Numbered from the stretch's first letter, positions 10,701 to 21,879 are shown. The stretch: DNA of 64,000 nt from Vigna angularis (GCF_016808095.1 NC_068979.1:21721444-21785443), one strand, 5' to 3'. Numbers and translations are program-made. The notes: generated by a model not told the origin, from the letters alone.

Positions 10701-13700
10701 AAAAAATACAAAAAAGGTATATAATAACAGAATTAAAAAAAAAAAAAAGAACGAAAGAAAACGTTCGTCCTCAACTGAGGGCGTTTGTCCTCTTTCGCAA
10801 AAAAGGACGGTCGTCCTCTATGACCTCGCGCTCGTCCAAACAGTGACCGTTCGTCCTTTTGCACTGTTCGACCGTTCGTCCTTTGCACTGTTTGACCGTT
10901 CGGCATTTCTGTTCTTTTAGGACGTTCGTCCTCATCTTCAACCGTTCGGTCATCCTCAAACGTTCACTTTTCGACCGTTCGGCCATTTGTTCATTTTGGA
11001 CGTTCGTCCTCGCCCTCAACTGTTCAACCTCTCATGTTTACCGTTCGGTCATTGTGTTTTTTAAGCGTTCGGTTATTTTGTTTATTAAACGTTCGGTTAT
11101 TTTGTGTAATAAGTGTTCGGTCTTTAAATTGAATGCTCGGTCTCCATGATATTTGTCTTCAGCGTTCGGTTATGAGCGTTCGGTCATGTTTATTCTTAGT
11201 GAACGTTCGGTCTTGAGAAAGTGTTCGTCCTCCATGCGCGTTCAGTTTATATTGTCTTATGAGCGTTCGGTCATCACTTGAATGCTCGGTTTCTCTTTTG
11301 AACGTTCGGTCTCCTCCAGCGTTCGTATTTCCTGCGTTTGGTTTTGAACGCTCGTCCTCGTTATTCTACCACTCGTCCTCGCTATCCTGGCGTTCGTCCA
11401 AATCACACCTGGCCTTTCTACCGCTCGTCCTGACCCTCACTTCAATCCTTCTGCCGTTCGTCCAAATCGTCCTTAGCCTTCTGCGACCGCTCGTCCTAAT
11501 CATTCCCGTCTTAGGCCGATCGTCCTGATCACCCGTGCTCCACTCACCACCACCAACAGCTTCCACCATCCCACTTCAAACTTCCACTACTGTTTCCCAT
11601 TATTCCCCACCTTAACAAACTTCCACTACTGTTTCCCACTCACCACCACCAACAGCTTCCACCATCCCACTTCCAATATTCCACCTCCACTTTCAACTTC
11701 CACCTCCACTTCCACTAATAATTCCACTTTCAACTTCCACCATTCCCACTAATTCCCACTGGATTCCCACCAAAAAGAAAATCTCCACTTTCAACATCTA
11801 CCGACATGGAGGTCTCTGCTCAAGGGAAAAGGGGGCTGATATTCATTTTTATCACCAACACTTACCATCAGGAAAAAAAAAGAGGGCCGGAATCATCATC
11901 CATTCCCAATAACCCAAATACTCCCACGGCTACTGGAATACATCTATCTTCAACCTATCCTTACCCTCCAATACCTCACGGCCAACACCCGTAACCCCAA
12001 CCATTTTTTCCTTTTTCACTCCCAACTCCAGTAACTACCCATCATCCATATCCACCACTGACCCCTCTCTGATCATTTTCATCCTTATATCACCATCAAC
12101 ACCAAATCCTTATAGAGGACCAACATACATCCTGGTTATTCCCACACAGCCAACAACTCACGGGGAGCCCCTTCATCTTCTCCATTTTCATCTCCAACAA
12201 CAAAACCACCTCCAACATCATTATTCCCACCTCTTAGACCCTTGATCACTCACCACACCTGGGAACGCCACCAAACCAGACTAAGGGCCAGGTTTTCATC
12301 ACTTCTTAGATGGATCCCCAACACCCACCGTGACCCAACCACCTCACTTTTCTTCCTCCATTTTCATCACCTCCAAAAACCCATCATCATTCATCCTCTG
12401 CTGCAACCAACACCTCACGACCACCACCCACTGCAGCACCGATACCTATCATCCTTACACCACCTCCTACATTTGATCATGATCCCTTCCCTCTTGGTTT
12501 TCACGGCTAAACACCCATCCTCCCATACACTACGACCATCATCATTCACACAGCCAACATGATCACCATCATCTACAATACGCTTGCAACACCTTATACT
12601 CGGCCACTACCAACACCTCACGGCCACCACCTATCCATCCTCCATATTCATAGACGACCAATATCATCATCTTCAAACCTGTCTTCACGGGTCAGCCACC
12701 AAAGCCACCCTCATCTCCATTCCAACATCCCTTTCTTCTTCATTTTCAACCCCAACATCCCAAACCCAATGCCACGATCAACTTTACCTCACGGCCAACC
12801 TCTATCATCACCTTGTTTTTCTGCATTTTGATCATCAAGTGTTAATGACTGTAGTCAACACCTCTGAGCATTTTCTCCACCTTCACACCTAATCATCAAT
12901 CTTCACCCTTACCTCACGGCCATTCCCCCATTTTTCATCATCTTAACATCATCTTCAACACCTCATGACCACAACCATTTTTCCTTTCTCACTACCAACT
13001 CTGTTATCTTCAACGCCGGTGATCATCTCCAAGACCCCGGGAACACCCGCACATCCATTCCCTCTTTGTTTATTTATCTGCATACACTCACTTTTTTATA
13101 ATGAACAAAAATCACAAAAATAAATAAATAAAATAAATATAATAATGAATTTGACAAAAATCAAAAAATATGTTTTAAAGGTTTAGGCACATGTGTGATC
13201 GCACGCATCGTCCTTGTGCCAAAAACCTTTTCTCTTTCTTCAAAAATACCAAAAAATATGTTTTAAAGGTTTAGGCACATGTGTGATCGCACGCATCGTC
13301 CTTGTGCCAAAAACCTTTTCTCTTTTCTCTTTCTTCAAAAATACCAAAAAAATATGTTTTAAAGGTTTAGGCACATGTGTGATCGCACGCATCGTCCTTG
13401 TGCCAAAAACCTTTTCTCTTTTCTCTTTCTTCAAAAATACCAAAAAATATGTTTTAAAGGTTTAGGCACATGTGTGATCGCACGCATCGTCCTTGTGCCA
13501 AAAACCTTTTCTCTTTCCTTAAAAATACCAAAGAATACGTTTTAAAGGTTTAGGCACATGTGTGATCGCATGCATCGTCCTTGTGCCAAAAACCTTTCCT
13601 CTTTCTTCAAAAATAACAAAAAAAAAATGAAAAAAATCTTCAAAAACTAAAAACATTCACCTTTTCAAAACAACAAACAATATCGCTGCTAGAACTACGT

Positions 13701-14228
13701 GATCCTTGATTCTCCATCAAAAGTGGAGATACGTAGGAGCAAGGCAAGTCCTTGTCAGGTTCACTCTCCCAAAAATCCAAATTCATTTCAAAACAAATTC
13801 TCAAACAATTTCTTAAACAAAATTTTCAAGCAGTTTCAGAATGAACTACGGAACCCTGATTTCTCATTCTGAATGAGAATACGTAGGAGCAAGGTCAATC
13901 CTTGTCGGGCCCAAAAAACTAAAAAATATTGTTTGTTTCTTTAGCGTTTTATTTTAAGGGGAAGTTAAATACTTTGAAAACCACATCCACATTCGCACAT
14001 TTAGTTAAAGGTACTGCCTTAGGGCAGGCGTTGTAGGGTGCTAATACCTTCCCTACACGTAACCGACTCCCGAACCAAGAATCTGGTTCAATTTGACCAT
14101 GCCTTATCATTTTATGGTTTTTCCGTAGATTTCCAGAATAAACTATGGTGGCGACTCCAAAATCTCTTTTTCAAACGATTCTCTTCTTTTATTTGGATTG
14201 TCGTCCCGTCGCGATTCCGGTTGCGACA
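10634..14228 (+). mobile_element. LTR B1, 3' LTR of a plus-strand Tat/Ogre-like element
   Basis: The LTR runs from TGTCAACACTCAATTTCG to CCGGTTGCGACA, 3595 bp. The same two ends, reversed, bound B2 at 25056-30034. Contents in order: scattered CGTTCGTCC/CGTTCGG motifs (10760-11530); a C-rich cttccacc/cctcacggcc region (11540-13080) with a His/Pro-rich ORF also present in B2; an 88-bp-class minisatellite (13171-13620); and paired gaactacg...acgtaggagcaagg segments (13690-13910). The right flank is gtaac followed by family-A internal sequence, so the element had inserted into a family-A element. Its left part is lost. Confidence 0.85.
13171..13620 (+). repeat. Five-copy minisatellite inside LTR B1
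   Basis: Each copy has tgttttaaaggtttaggcac, atgtgtgatcgcacgcatcg and tccttgtgccaaaaacc, then a pyrimidine/A spacer (period about 88-95 bp). LTR B2 has only one copy of this unit, and at the same place amplifies a different unit (25767-26030). Confidence 0.9.
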
Positions 14229-15420
14229 GTAACATAACCTCACATATGCACTAATAGTGTTTCTCTCAAGTGTTTAAGGTAAATAATTTGAACTCAATGT
14301 ACTCAAGAAAACAAACACAAGTAGACTTGGCAAGCTTCTAATATCAATACTTAAAACATATGCATGTTCATATCAAAAGGTCTTTACTGGGTTGTAATGG
14401 GGCCAAGGACAGGGGAGGATAAATTTGGATAAGTAGCTATAGCTCAGAAGAAATAGAGGTGCACTAGGGAAAAAAATGTAAACACAGTGAAATCTCACCC
14501 AAACCTCTAATTCAATGCTCTTCTCGACTCCATTATTCACAGAATTATTTTTCAATTTTTTTCTCTTTTTCTCATCAATTTTTTTTTTTATCCTGTCTCT
14601 TTTTTTTTTTTTACACAACAGGATATAAATTATCATTTCAAAACATGATGAGGAACCAACTAGCCAATTCATCAGAATTCCCAAGGAGACCACACTTATT
14701 CACAAAATACTTCTATAGCTCCAGACTTTCCTAAGGTTAAGGTAATAATTTGTTTTCCACTTAGGATCAGTGTATGAGCTTCAACACAAAGAAATATATA
14801 CAGTATAGGCTCAAAGGGGTTATCAAAGGATAATAACAAGGTAGGCTTATTTGGCTAAAGAGGCTCAAGAACAAAAATGCCTTTATCACGTCTGAACATG
14901 CATATCAATCAAGTATATCAAAAAGAATCAAGCCAAGGCATATGTGCAAGCATTCAAGATACATATCACACACAAGAAAGAAAATTAAGTGGCTCAAATC
15001 TCTCAAATCTCACACAGGGTATTCGTCACAATGAAATCAACCTCTCAAACGTATAATCATCTTCCCGGGCAGAGAAAAACAAGGATTACAATCTATAAGT
15101 ATTAAGTAAGTGAAGGAAAAATCTACAACTTAGACAAAATCCAGAAATCAGGAGAAAAATGTAAGATTTATTGCACACAAAACAACTTAAAACAGAAAAA
15201 ATTCACACGCAAAACAAAGAAAATTTAACACACAAAAAATTTAACACACAAAATACATACTAACAGAAACTAACAGAAAAATCAAAATTTCTCCCCAATA
15301 GACCACACTTAAATCACACAATGTCCTCAGTGTGCTACAATCATCAGATTATCAATTTCAAAGCAGTCAAATAATATAGACAAGTGTAATAAAAAGTAGG
15401 AAAAAATGGGAGAAATTTTT
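14229..15420 (-). mobile_element. 3' noncoding part of the non-autonomous family-A element
   Basis: 14225-14700 matches 6280-6760 (tgtttctctcaagtgt, agacttggcaagc, atgttcatatcaaaaggtct). Gaccacactta occurs near 14688 and 15301. No gene is visible; the 106-aa frame at 14373-14693 is T/A-rich noise. The stretch from 15301 to 15420 is the left member of a direct repeat pair with 17525-17650. Confidence 0.6.
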
Positions 15421-15505
15421 CAGTAACATCCATCACTAGATGTTATCAGTGACATCCATCAGCAGATGGCTAAATCACCTAGCACCCATCAGAAGATGCT
15501 AATAA
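15421..15505 (+). repeat. Three imperfect CATCCATCA-CAGATG repeats upstream of the antisense gene
   Basis: cagtaacatccatcactaga, cagtgacatccatcagcaga and cctagcacccatcagaagat follow one another at about 30-bp spacing. They end about 110 bp before the TATA box of the WOX-like gene, so they could be upstream elements, but this is only positional. Confidence 0.5.
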
Positions 15506-15612
15506 TTTTTAATTAATTAATTTTTTTTTTTTTTGAAAAAGGAGACCGGTACTGTGACAACAGTCTCGGTGGCAAAGACCGGAACTGTTGCTACAGTGGA
15601 AAGAAATCTGGC

Positions 15613-15620
15613 TATAAAAG
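15613..15620 (+). promoter_or_regulatory. TATA box of the antisense WOX-like gene
   Basis: tataaaag in the context ctggctataaaagggtacc. A pyrimidine-rich leader (tctctctctgctctcctctc) begins about 45 bases downstream, as expected for a plant 5' leader, and no ATG occurs before the 5' splice site at 15794. It reads away from the minus-strand gag. Confidence 0.65.
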
Positions 15621-15793
15621 GGTACCTCCTCAGCGTCAGAGCGCCATTTCCTGACCTAGCCTCTCTCTCTGCTCTCCTCTCTTCTCTCTCTGCTCTCTTC
15701 TCGAGCGTCTGGATCTGCGAGGAAGCTCTGTCACCGTGCCATCTGAAGAGTCCGAGATCAGCGAGGAGCTCCTCTGCCAGCCTACTACTCCAG

Positions 15794-16322
15794 GTAAGTT
15801 CTCTGCACCTTGGATCTCTATTTCTTCCTTTTCTGCTTCTCTGCTGTTATTACTATCCTGCTTTCCTGCTTTCCATTTTTTCTTCTCTTTTTCAATTTTT
15901 TTTTTAATTTTTCTGAAACTTAAAAACACTTAAACGCATAAAACACAACTGTAAAAAAAAGTAAGGGGTATATAGGCTGGAAACCAGACGTTAATCTCCC
16001 TTCGATTGAAGGTATTGCAGAGACAATCGGGTAGAACAACGCCACGTACCCCACTAAAAAAAAAATAAAACACAGAAACTTAATATACAAGAACAATATG
16101 GACAAGGACAACTGGACAACTGGACGTAGATCCGTTTAGGACCCTTTTGCAAGGACCGTGAAACAGATCTGAGACCAAATACAGAAACAATCAAAGACAG
16201 ACAGGACAAATAAATCTAAAAGGAAACAAGAACAAATAAAGAAAACACTCAACTAATAATCTAATTTATTTATGCTTTTTGCTTCTTTTTTTTTTTTATA
16301 TTATTTTTTTTTTATGTTTTAG
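15794..16322 (+). other. Predicted 5'UTR intron of the WOX-like gene
   Basis: The donor is CAG|GTAAGT, a perfect consensus. The acceptor is a T-rich tract ending TATGTTTTAG|AATACTAG, 18 bases before the ATG at 16341. Length 529 bp, AT-rich. Predicted by eye; needs RNA evidence. Confidence 0.55.
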
Positions 16323-16340
16323 AATACTAGTAGAGGAAAG

Positions 16341-16889
16341 ATGACGAGCGAGATGGAATCAGAGAGATACACCAGTCAGCGGTGGCGTCCTACCGAAGAT
16401 CAGACCCAGATGATGACCAGAATCTACAACTTTGGGGTCACACACCCAAGCCGAGCGCAAGTCGTCGAGATCACGTCTCGACTAAGGATCTTCGGAGATG
16501 CCAGCGAATACAACGTGCACTGCTGGTTCAACAACCACGGCAATCGGGTCAGGCGCTGGCAAGCGGAGATAGACCCCACTGGCACTCAGTTTTCACAACT
16601 GCCGCTATATATGTACGGTAAGACTCTGATCAAATCTCCATTTTTATTGATTTTTTTCCTTTCCTCTACAATTATTAACACAATTTTTTTTTTGTTGAAA
16701 GAATACGACTGGGTGATTATGAGAGCACCGAGGCTGCTGAATCTGTTTCCCGTTCCGATCATCATCGACGACGATAGGGACGAACGACAAATCCCTCCAC
16801 CCATGCTTCTCACATTCCGAACCAGAGCTCCCTCAACGGAGCTCTCCCTTAGGCCACCACAACCAGCTCGAGAATTCTTTCGATTTTAA
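16341..16889 (+). CDS. WUSCHEL-type homeobox protein gene carried antisense inside an Athila-like element
   Basis: The frame starts MTSEMESERYTSQRWRPTED and contains a WOX-like homeodomain at about residues 12-73: RWRPTEDQ at the N-terminus, PSRAQVVEITSRLRIFG in helices 1-2 including the WOX-type extra residues, and NVHCWFNNHGNRVRRW in recognition helix 3. The homeodomain hallmarks W48, F49, N51 and R53 are all present. The frame is open throughout, but 16618-16701 (84 bp, GTAAGA...GAAAG) looks like an in-frame intron. Removing it gives 154 residues instead of 182. The C-terminal part has RLLNLFPV, similar to the WUS box (TLxLFP), an acidic IIIDDDRDER run and ELSLRPP, similar to an EAR repression motif. 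Family knowledge says such proteins are nuclear DNA-binding regulators of stem cells. Here it has its own TATA box, 5'UTR intron and AATAAA, and lies opposite to a retrotransposon gag. It looks like a captured host gene. The homeodomain call is strong; expression is unknown. Confidence 0.75.
   Translation: MTSEMESERYTSQRWRPTEDQTQMMTRIYNFGVTHPSRAQVVEITSRLRIFGDASEYNVHCWFNNHGNRVRRWQAEIDPTGTQFSQLPLYMYGKTLIKSPFLLIFFLSSTIINTIFFLLKEYDWVIMRAPRLLNLFPVPIIIDDDRDERQIPPPMLLTFRTRAPSTELSLRPPQPAREFFRF
16618..16701 (+). other. Predicted coding intron of the WOX-like gene
   Basis: The donor is ACG|GTAAGA; the acceptor is a T-rich tract ending TTGTTGAAAG. The length of 84 bp is a multiple of three and contains no stop, so both spliced and unspliced forms can be translated. 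Its hydrophobic translation (SPFLLIFFLSS) is unlike the rest of the protein, which favours splicing. Confidence 0.6.
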
Positions 16890-17115
16890 TGTTTTGTATT
16901 TTTTTTTATGTTTTTTATGCTTTAATTCAGGTCTGTAATATGAACACTTATTTATTTTTTTATGTTTTTATGTTTTTTTTTTATTTTATTATTATTATTA
17001 ATGGTCTGTAATATTAACGATCAGAAATGATCGAACAACTTTATTTATGTTTTTATGTATTTTATTTTAATTATCAATGTAAGACAGAATGTTTTCTACG
17101 AATTTGGTAAGTTTC

Positions 17116-17121
17116 AATAAA
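17116..17121 (+). terminator. Polyadenylation signal after the WOX-like gene
   Basis: AATAAA in gtttcaataaatgcactc, about 230 bases after the stop codon, preceded by a T/TG-rich 3'UTR. With the TATA box it defines a unit of about 1.5 kb. Confidence 0.45.
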
Positions 17122-17149
17122 TGCACTCAGATAGTTTCACCTCTCTGCC

Positions 17150-17650
17150 CTTTACTTGCTAATTCTTCTCTTACGATTATTTATTTATTTTTATTTTTAT
17201 ATATATATTTTTTTTTTATTTTTTTATTATTTTTTTTAAACAAAAACTAAATAAAAAAATAGAACACAAATTAACAAAACAAAAGACATAAAACCGAACA
17301 CAAAATATCAAAGCACACAAAACACAAATGTCAAAAATAGCAGAAAAAACATATATTTACAGAACATAAATTAACAAAACAACAGATCTGGAACATAACA
17401 CACAAATTTTTTTTTTCTTTTTTTATTTTTTTAATTATTTTTTTTTAAAGATAATAATTCGAAAACAAAAAAAAGAAAAGGAAAAACAAACTTAAAAGAA
17501 AAAATAAAATGCAGAATCTTCCCGAGACCACACTTAAACTACACTGTCCTAGATGTTTTCTAAGCATAAGATCATCAATTAAAACAATAAACAGATAAAG
17601 GACAAGTGCACTAAAAATATGAAAACGGGGAAGAAAGGAAAAGAAAACTT
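17150..17650. other. AT-rich spacer between the WOX-like gene and gag
   Basis: Homopolymer-rich sequence without a gene. From 17525 it contains gaccacacttaaactacact and following sequence that resembles 15301-15420. The antisense gene is thus bracketed by diverged direct repeats of about 120 bp. Confidence 0.5.
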
Positions 17651-17656
17651 CCCTGG

Positions 17657-19066
17657 TTAGGGTGGCAGTTGCCAATTTTGGATTTGCAGGGATATGTTCT
17701 TCGCCTCAGGATCCAGCATGAAAGTGTTGAGGACGAACTGCTTCATCCTCCAGATCTGATCAAGCAGTGAAATGTCCTCCACTGCCGGATCTAAACCACA
17801 AATATTGTTACTGAGCGGATTCAGCAGGTGCCAGTTGATGTTGAAATCGTTCTGGGTGCTCGCACCTCTGTCTTCAATTGTGGGTGTCTGCTCATCAAGT
17901 TTATACGTACCTCCTGCAGTATGGTTAGTGCAAAATGGTTCCACAGAAATGTCATGCAGAGGTATAACACCCAATCCCAATTCATCATACTGAGCCTTAG
18001 ATACAACCTCATAACATGAATCAGTTTGAAAATTACATGCATTATCAATATCAGACTCAGATTCAGGTTCCGAGGGAGAATTAAACACATGCTCAGCAAC
18101 AATATGATTATCAGTAACATACCCGTCAACAGTATAATCATCAATATAATCAGATTGGGGTATGCTTACCTCCACTTCCTTTAGGATTGGTAAAGTAGTG
18201 GAAGATGAAATTGGTCTACCTGGGTCAGAATTACTGCTTATTCTTGCCTGGTCCTCATAATATTCAGCATTTTCCTCAAGTGCAAGAGTGGTCATCTGCC
18301 CGATCTGATCACTCAGATTCTGCATGGCAGCTTGAGTTTCCTGCTGGATCTTCATGCTCTCTTGCTTGAACTTGAGATTCTGCATGGTCATCTGCTCTAA
18401 TAACTCCTTCAATGTAGGTTCAGAAGTTGAAGGCTGAGGAGTTGTTTGGGCAGAAGCATTATACTGCTGACTCTGATATTGCTGGACTGGTGGAGGCATA
18501 AAGGTGCTCTGGAATGGTGGTTCTTGGTATTGATGTGGGGCATCGTACCATCCCAAGTTAGGGTCATTCCATCCAGGACCGTTGTTGTATCCATCTTGCC
18601 CAGGGGAAAATTTGCTCAGAAACTGAAGCTCAAGATATCCCCAATCGGTAACGGATCCTAGAGGAAGAGAATCTTGCCAATCCTTAGCTGCTCCGTGTAA
18701 TGAGTGTGGAAATGCCCTCAAGAAAATGTGATCAAGAGGGACATGTGGAGGCTTCATTGAAGAGCACATGTTGCGGAACTCCTCAAAATGTCTATGTGGG
18801 CATTCTCCGGTAATACCATGAAACTTAGGGAGTAGATATATCAGTCCAGTACTAAGAACACAATGAATATCATCCTTAGGTGGGACCGGCTCACGAGGAG
18901 CGCGCTCAGGAAATTGAGGATGATCATTATAATTTTCATCATAAAATTTAGCAGAATTAAAATCAGAGCAATATGCAGAATAAGAATCATATTCACAGAC
19001 ATTGGCAGAATAAGCAGTATTCACATAGCCAGAATAGATAGACATGAAAAAATAAAAAAAAAACAA
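17657..19066 (-). CDS. Shortened Athila-like gag of a non-autonomous element
   Basis: The open frame gives 469 residues; the likelier start is the second Met (about 19045, MSIYSGY). It has the gag core (LLPKFHGITGECPHRHFEEF, AFPHSLHGAAKDW) parallel to the gag at 2565-3161. At about residue 157 it then jumps to GQDGYNNGPGWNDPNLGW, so the middle of gag including the zinc knuckle is missing. A Gln-rich linker and a coiled-coil-like stretch (LLEQMTMQNLKFKQESMKI) follow, then an acidic tail with no protease motif. The tail replaces protease and pol. An uninterrupted 1.4-kb frame in this landscape suggests recent origin or selection for trans-mobilised packaging; both are inferences. The element would depend on an autonomous relative. 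Confidence 0.8.
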   Translation of the reverse strand: MFFFYFFMSIYSGYVNTAYSANVCEYDSYSAYCSDFNSAKFYDENYNDHPQFPERAPREPVPPKDDIHCVLSTGLIYLLPKFHGITGECPHRHFEEFRNMCSSMKPPHVPLDHIFLRAFPHSLHGAAKDWQDSLPLGSVTDWGYLELQFLSKFSPGQDGYNNGPGWNDPNLGWYDAPHQYQEPPFQSTFMPPPVQQYQSQQYNASAQTTPQPSTSEPTLKELLEQMTMQNLKFKQESMKIQQETQAAMQNLSDQIGQMTTLALEENAEYYEDQARISSNSDPGRPISSSTTLPILKEVEVSIPQSDYIDDYTVDGYVTDNHIVAEHVFNSPSEPESESDIDNACNFQTDSCYEVVSKAQYDELGLGVIPLHDISVEPFCTNHTAGGTYKLDEQTPTIEDRGASTQNDFNINWHLLNPLSNNICGLDPAVEDISLLDQIWRMKQFVLNTFMLDPEAKNISLQIQNWQLPP

Positions 19067-19419
19067 ATAAAAACTATATACTAAAAATTATAAAAGAAAT
19101 AAATCACAACACATTTGTACATGTTACACGCACACAAAAGATAGAACATAATTTTTTTTTAAAATTTTTTTTTAACAGACATAATACAAAACACAACACA
19201 ATAAAAATATAAAAGACAAAACATACATTACAACCACGTAATAAAACAAAAACAGTAAAAATCTAAAACAAGAACCTGGACTGAAGTGACAACGCCGCCA
19301 AAATTTGCTGAAGGTGTCGTTGTCGCCTACAAAAATATACAAGACAAAACACACAAAACAAACATATTAACAGAACAAAAATTTACACAACAAAAATCTA
19401 AAACCAAACCGTTATTGGT
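19067..19419 (-). other. Leader between primer site and gag
   Basis: A-rich untranslated sequence of the minus-strand element. It contains tgaaggtgtcgttgtcgcc near 19308, an echo of the family-A LTR end. No ORF of interest. Confidence 0.5.
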
Positions 19420-19436
19420 CCCCGGCAGCGGCGCCA
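19420..19436 (-). other. Primer-binding site, tRNA-Asp type, next to LTR A3
   Basis: Same 17 bases as at 3254 and 6769, with the aaatt spacer to the LTR end at 19442. Confidence 0.85.
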
Positions 19437-19441
19437 AAATT

Positions 19442-21879
19442 TGATACGGCTGTCGCGGTCATACAAATTTGATTGTACGAAATTAAATGCAGTATATCTA
19501 GGAAGTGACTCCTAGGTCGTCTCTCAAGGACCAATTTTGGTGGTTCAGTCTCAGATTTAACACGAAAGGGGGGATTGTTTGTGATTTTTGTTTTGCGGAA
19601 AATAAAATAAATTAGACTGGAAATTAAATAACACAAAATTTAAAACACTGAAATAAATTTAAAAGACAATAAAAACTGAACAATGAAAGACAGTAAAAAT
19701 GGAATAGTAATTATGCAAAAACGGTAAAAACATTGTAGTTAAAATTTACCAAAAGTATCCATAAAAATAAACGGTAAAAACAACGTCTGAAAATAAGATG
19801 ACCAGAAAAATACATTGACAGAATTTTAACGTTTTAGAAAATATTAAACGGTAAAAATAAAAGAGACAATAAAATTAAAATTACTGAACTGGAAATGAAA
19901 TTCACCCAAACTTTCAACACTTGAAAATGAAATTCTTGAACACGCAAAAATTAAATGAGCATGACAAACTTATACTGCTTGAGAAATAAAACTACATTTT
20001 TGCACTGATTGACATTGAAACTCAGAAAACAAAAAAGAAAGAGGAAGAGGCGAGCCTCTTCCATGGCTGTCCTAAACTATTCCTAAAACTCTACTCTAAA
20101 ATCTCTTCATCCACTTCTCTGGTGCTGCTGCCATATTTATAGCCACTTCTCTTCTGGACAAACTCCCGTGACTTCTCCATTTCGGCCCTTCGTTTGTGTG
20201 CCGTGTGCTTTTCTCTCCACCAAATAAATAAAACATTGTTTCATTTTGTCTCTTAGACGTACCAAAAATAAAGTGGGCCCCTAATCCTTGTCTTCTTCTT
20301 CAATCACGTTGCACACTATTCTAGCTCCTTCATCACGGCTGGTTCTCTTTTTGCTGCTGGACATGGAGATAGTTGGACTCCTCTTCCTTGCTGCTGGACC
20401 GTGAGCTGACTGTGAGCTTCTCAAGCTTGTGTGGAGTGGAAGAGAGTTGAAAATCTGCACATACACCTTTTATCATGTGGCTGGACAACAAGATAAATAA
20501 ATCCATCTTTGTGATGCTAGCCTCCTTCATCTTGGATGTAGTATGACGTGAAATCCTCACACATCCAGCCAGCACCGTTTCCTTCTTCAATCCAGCCCTT
20601 CTCTTGTTGAAAATTAAATTGTTCTATCTCCTTATGGCTGCTGCTGTCCGTGAAGACTCCTCTTCCAGCTTGCTTCTCTTCAACGCTGAACTTCTTCTTT
20701 GGACGTGAATCAGCTCACAATGCATCCAAGCTTGCTGCTACTTCCACAACGTCCAGCTTGTCTCTTCTCCTTGGTCTGGGTGGTTGCTGGAATACCATGA
20801 AGCTGCTGGATTGGGAAACTGGGAGAGGCGGCTGGAGCTTGAAGCTTGCTGGACTACACCCAAGCGCTGCTGCTTCTGCTTCTTGCCATGACCGTGGCTG
20901 CTTCTGGATGTGGCTGCGTGAAGTTTGCTGCATCAGTTGTGGCAGAACTTCCTTGCTTGCTTCTTACTTCTTCACGGTGCAGCTCTCATTGTTTGCTGTG
21001 ACAGGATGTGCACCGTTCCAGCTCCAAAATAATTCATGCGGTGTTCTTTTTTTCTTCCAACAAATTGATTCAGCCAGCACTTTTTTTTTTTTTGGTAGAT
21101 ACCGTAACATTTCAAATGTAAATTGCTTTCAATTCTCAAAGCAAAATAAACATCACGTGCAAACACTTATGCCAAAAAGAATTTCCCATAGGCCCATGAC
21201 AAAGTGGTATGGCTGTGAACTTTATTTACGTGGCCCCTATGCTTGGTTGCATTTTGGATCCATGAACATTAGCTTTCAAAGTGGTAGCCCCCTCATTCCA
21301 TCAAGCACGGCTTACATAGTCTAAAAAGAATTCTCCAATCTCCCATTTAATTCCAACACCTGTGCATGCTATATAAAACAAAAACCGTGTGGTGTGTGTT
21401 GTTTCTAAGGCAATTGTGAAATGAGTGACAAAATGGGATATAATGTATTTTCTCCCAACAAAACCGTGAGATCCACTAGGTGGTGGTCCCCAATTCTATT
21501 CTACAATTTTCTTATGCTTTCACGTGAATGTGCTACCAAGTGGACCATGACACCACTTTCCTCTTTCTCCACCTAAATGAAAGCTTTCACGTAGACTTTT
21601 AATTCCAATTCATCCTTTGCTGGCTTGCCAAAATGAACGAGTAAAATAACATGTACAAATAAATTTCCTTTCAAATGTCCTAAAATAATTTCTAAATTTT
21701 TCCTGTACTTAATAATGTAAATAATTAGTCTTAGAAAATTCAAATTAATTAAAATAAGAATTTCTAATCGAATTAAGCACAATTATTAAAAACAGGAAAA
21801 TACGGGACAATTAAGCACAATTCCTTGACTAATTCTAGCACAATACGCTAAGTGTAGTGAACAAAATATTGACTCATCA
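19442..21879 (-). mobile_element. LTR A3, 5' LTR of the non-autonomous WOX-carrying element
   Basis: The plus strand runs from TGATACGGCTGTCGCGGTC to TGACTCATCA, 2438 bp. Minus-strand promoter signals are visible: catatttatagcc at 20132-20144 reads GGCTATAAATATG on the minus strand, and a 9-bp hairpin follows at 20043-20062. The U3 part (about 20170-21340) is rich in ttgctgg and ccgtga phrases and parallels 36290-37650 of the solo LTR. The 224-aa frame at 20650 is an accident of that region. The right flank starts aacct. Confidence 0.85.
20043..20062 (-). promoter_or_regulatory. Conserved 9-bp hairpin downstream of the LTR TATA box
   Basis: GGAAGAGGC-GA-GCCTCTTCC. The solo LTR has the same stem with a GAGA loop at 36159-36180, in the same place relative to the TATA box. 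It would lie near the 5' end of the element RNA. Confidence 0.6.

Noticed and set aside
12242..12562. 106-residue His/Pro-rich frame, nearly the same as 27709-28029 on the minus strand
   Set aside because: Both lie at the same place in LTRs B1 and B2, whose noncoding DNA is equally similar; composition follows the C-rich repeat and no domain is seen.
16382..16621. Alternative 79-residue frame over the homeobox
   Set aside because: Frame shadow; the 16341 frame carries the homeodomain.
20650..21324. 224-residue frame
   Set aside because: Inside U3 of LTR A3; the matching region of the solo LTR does not keep the frame.
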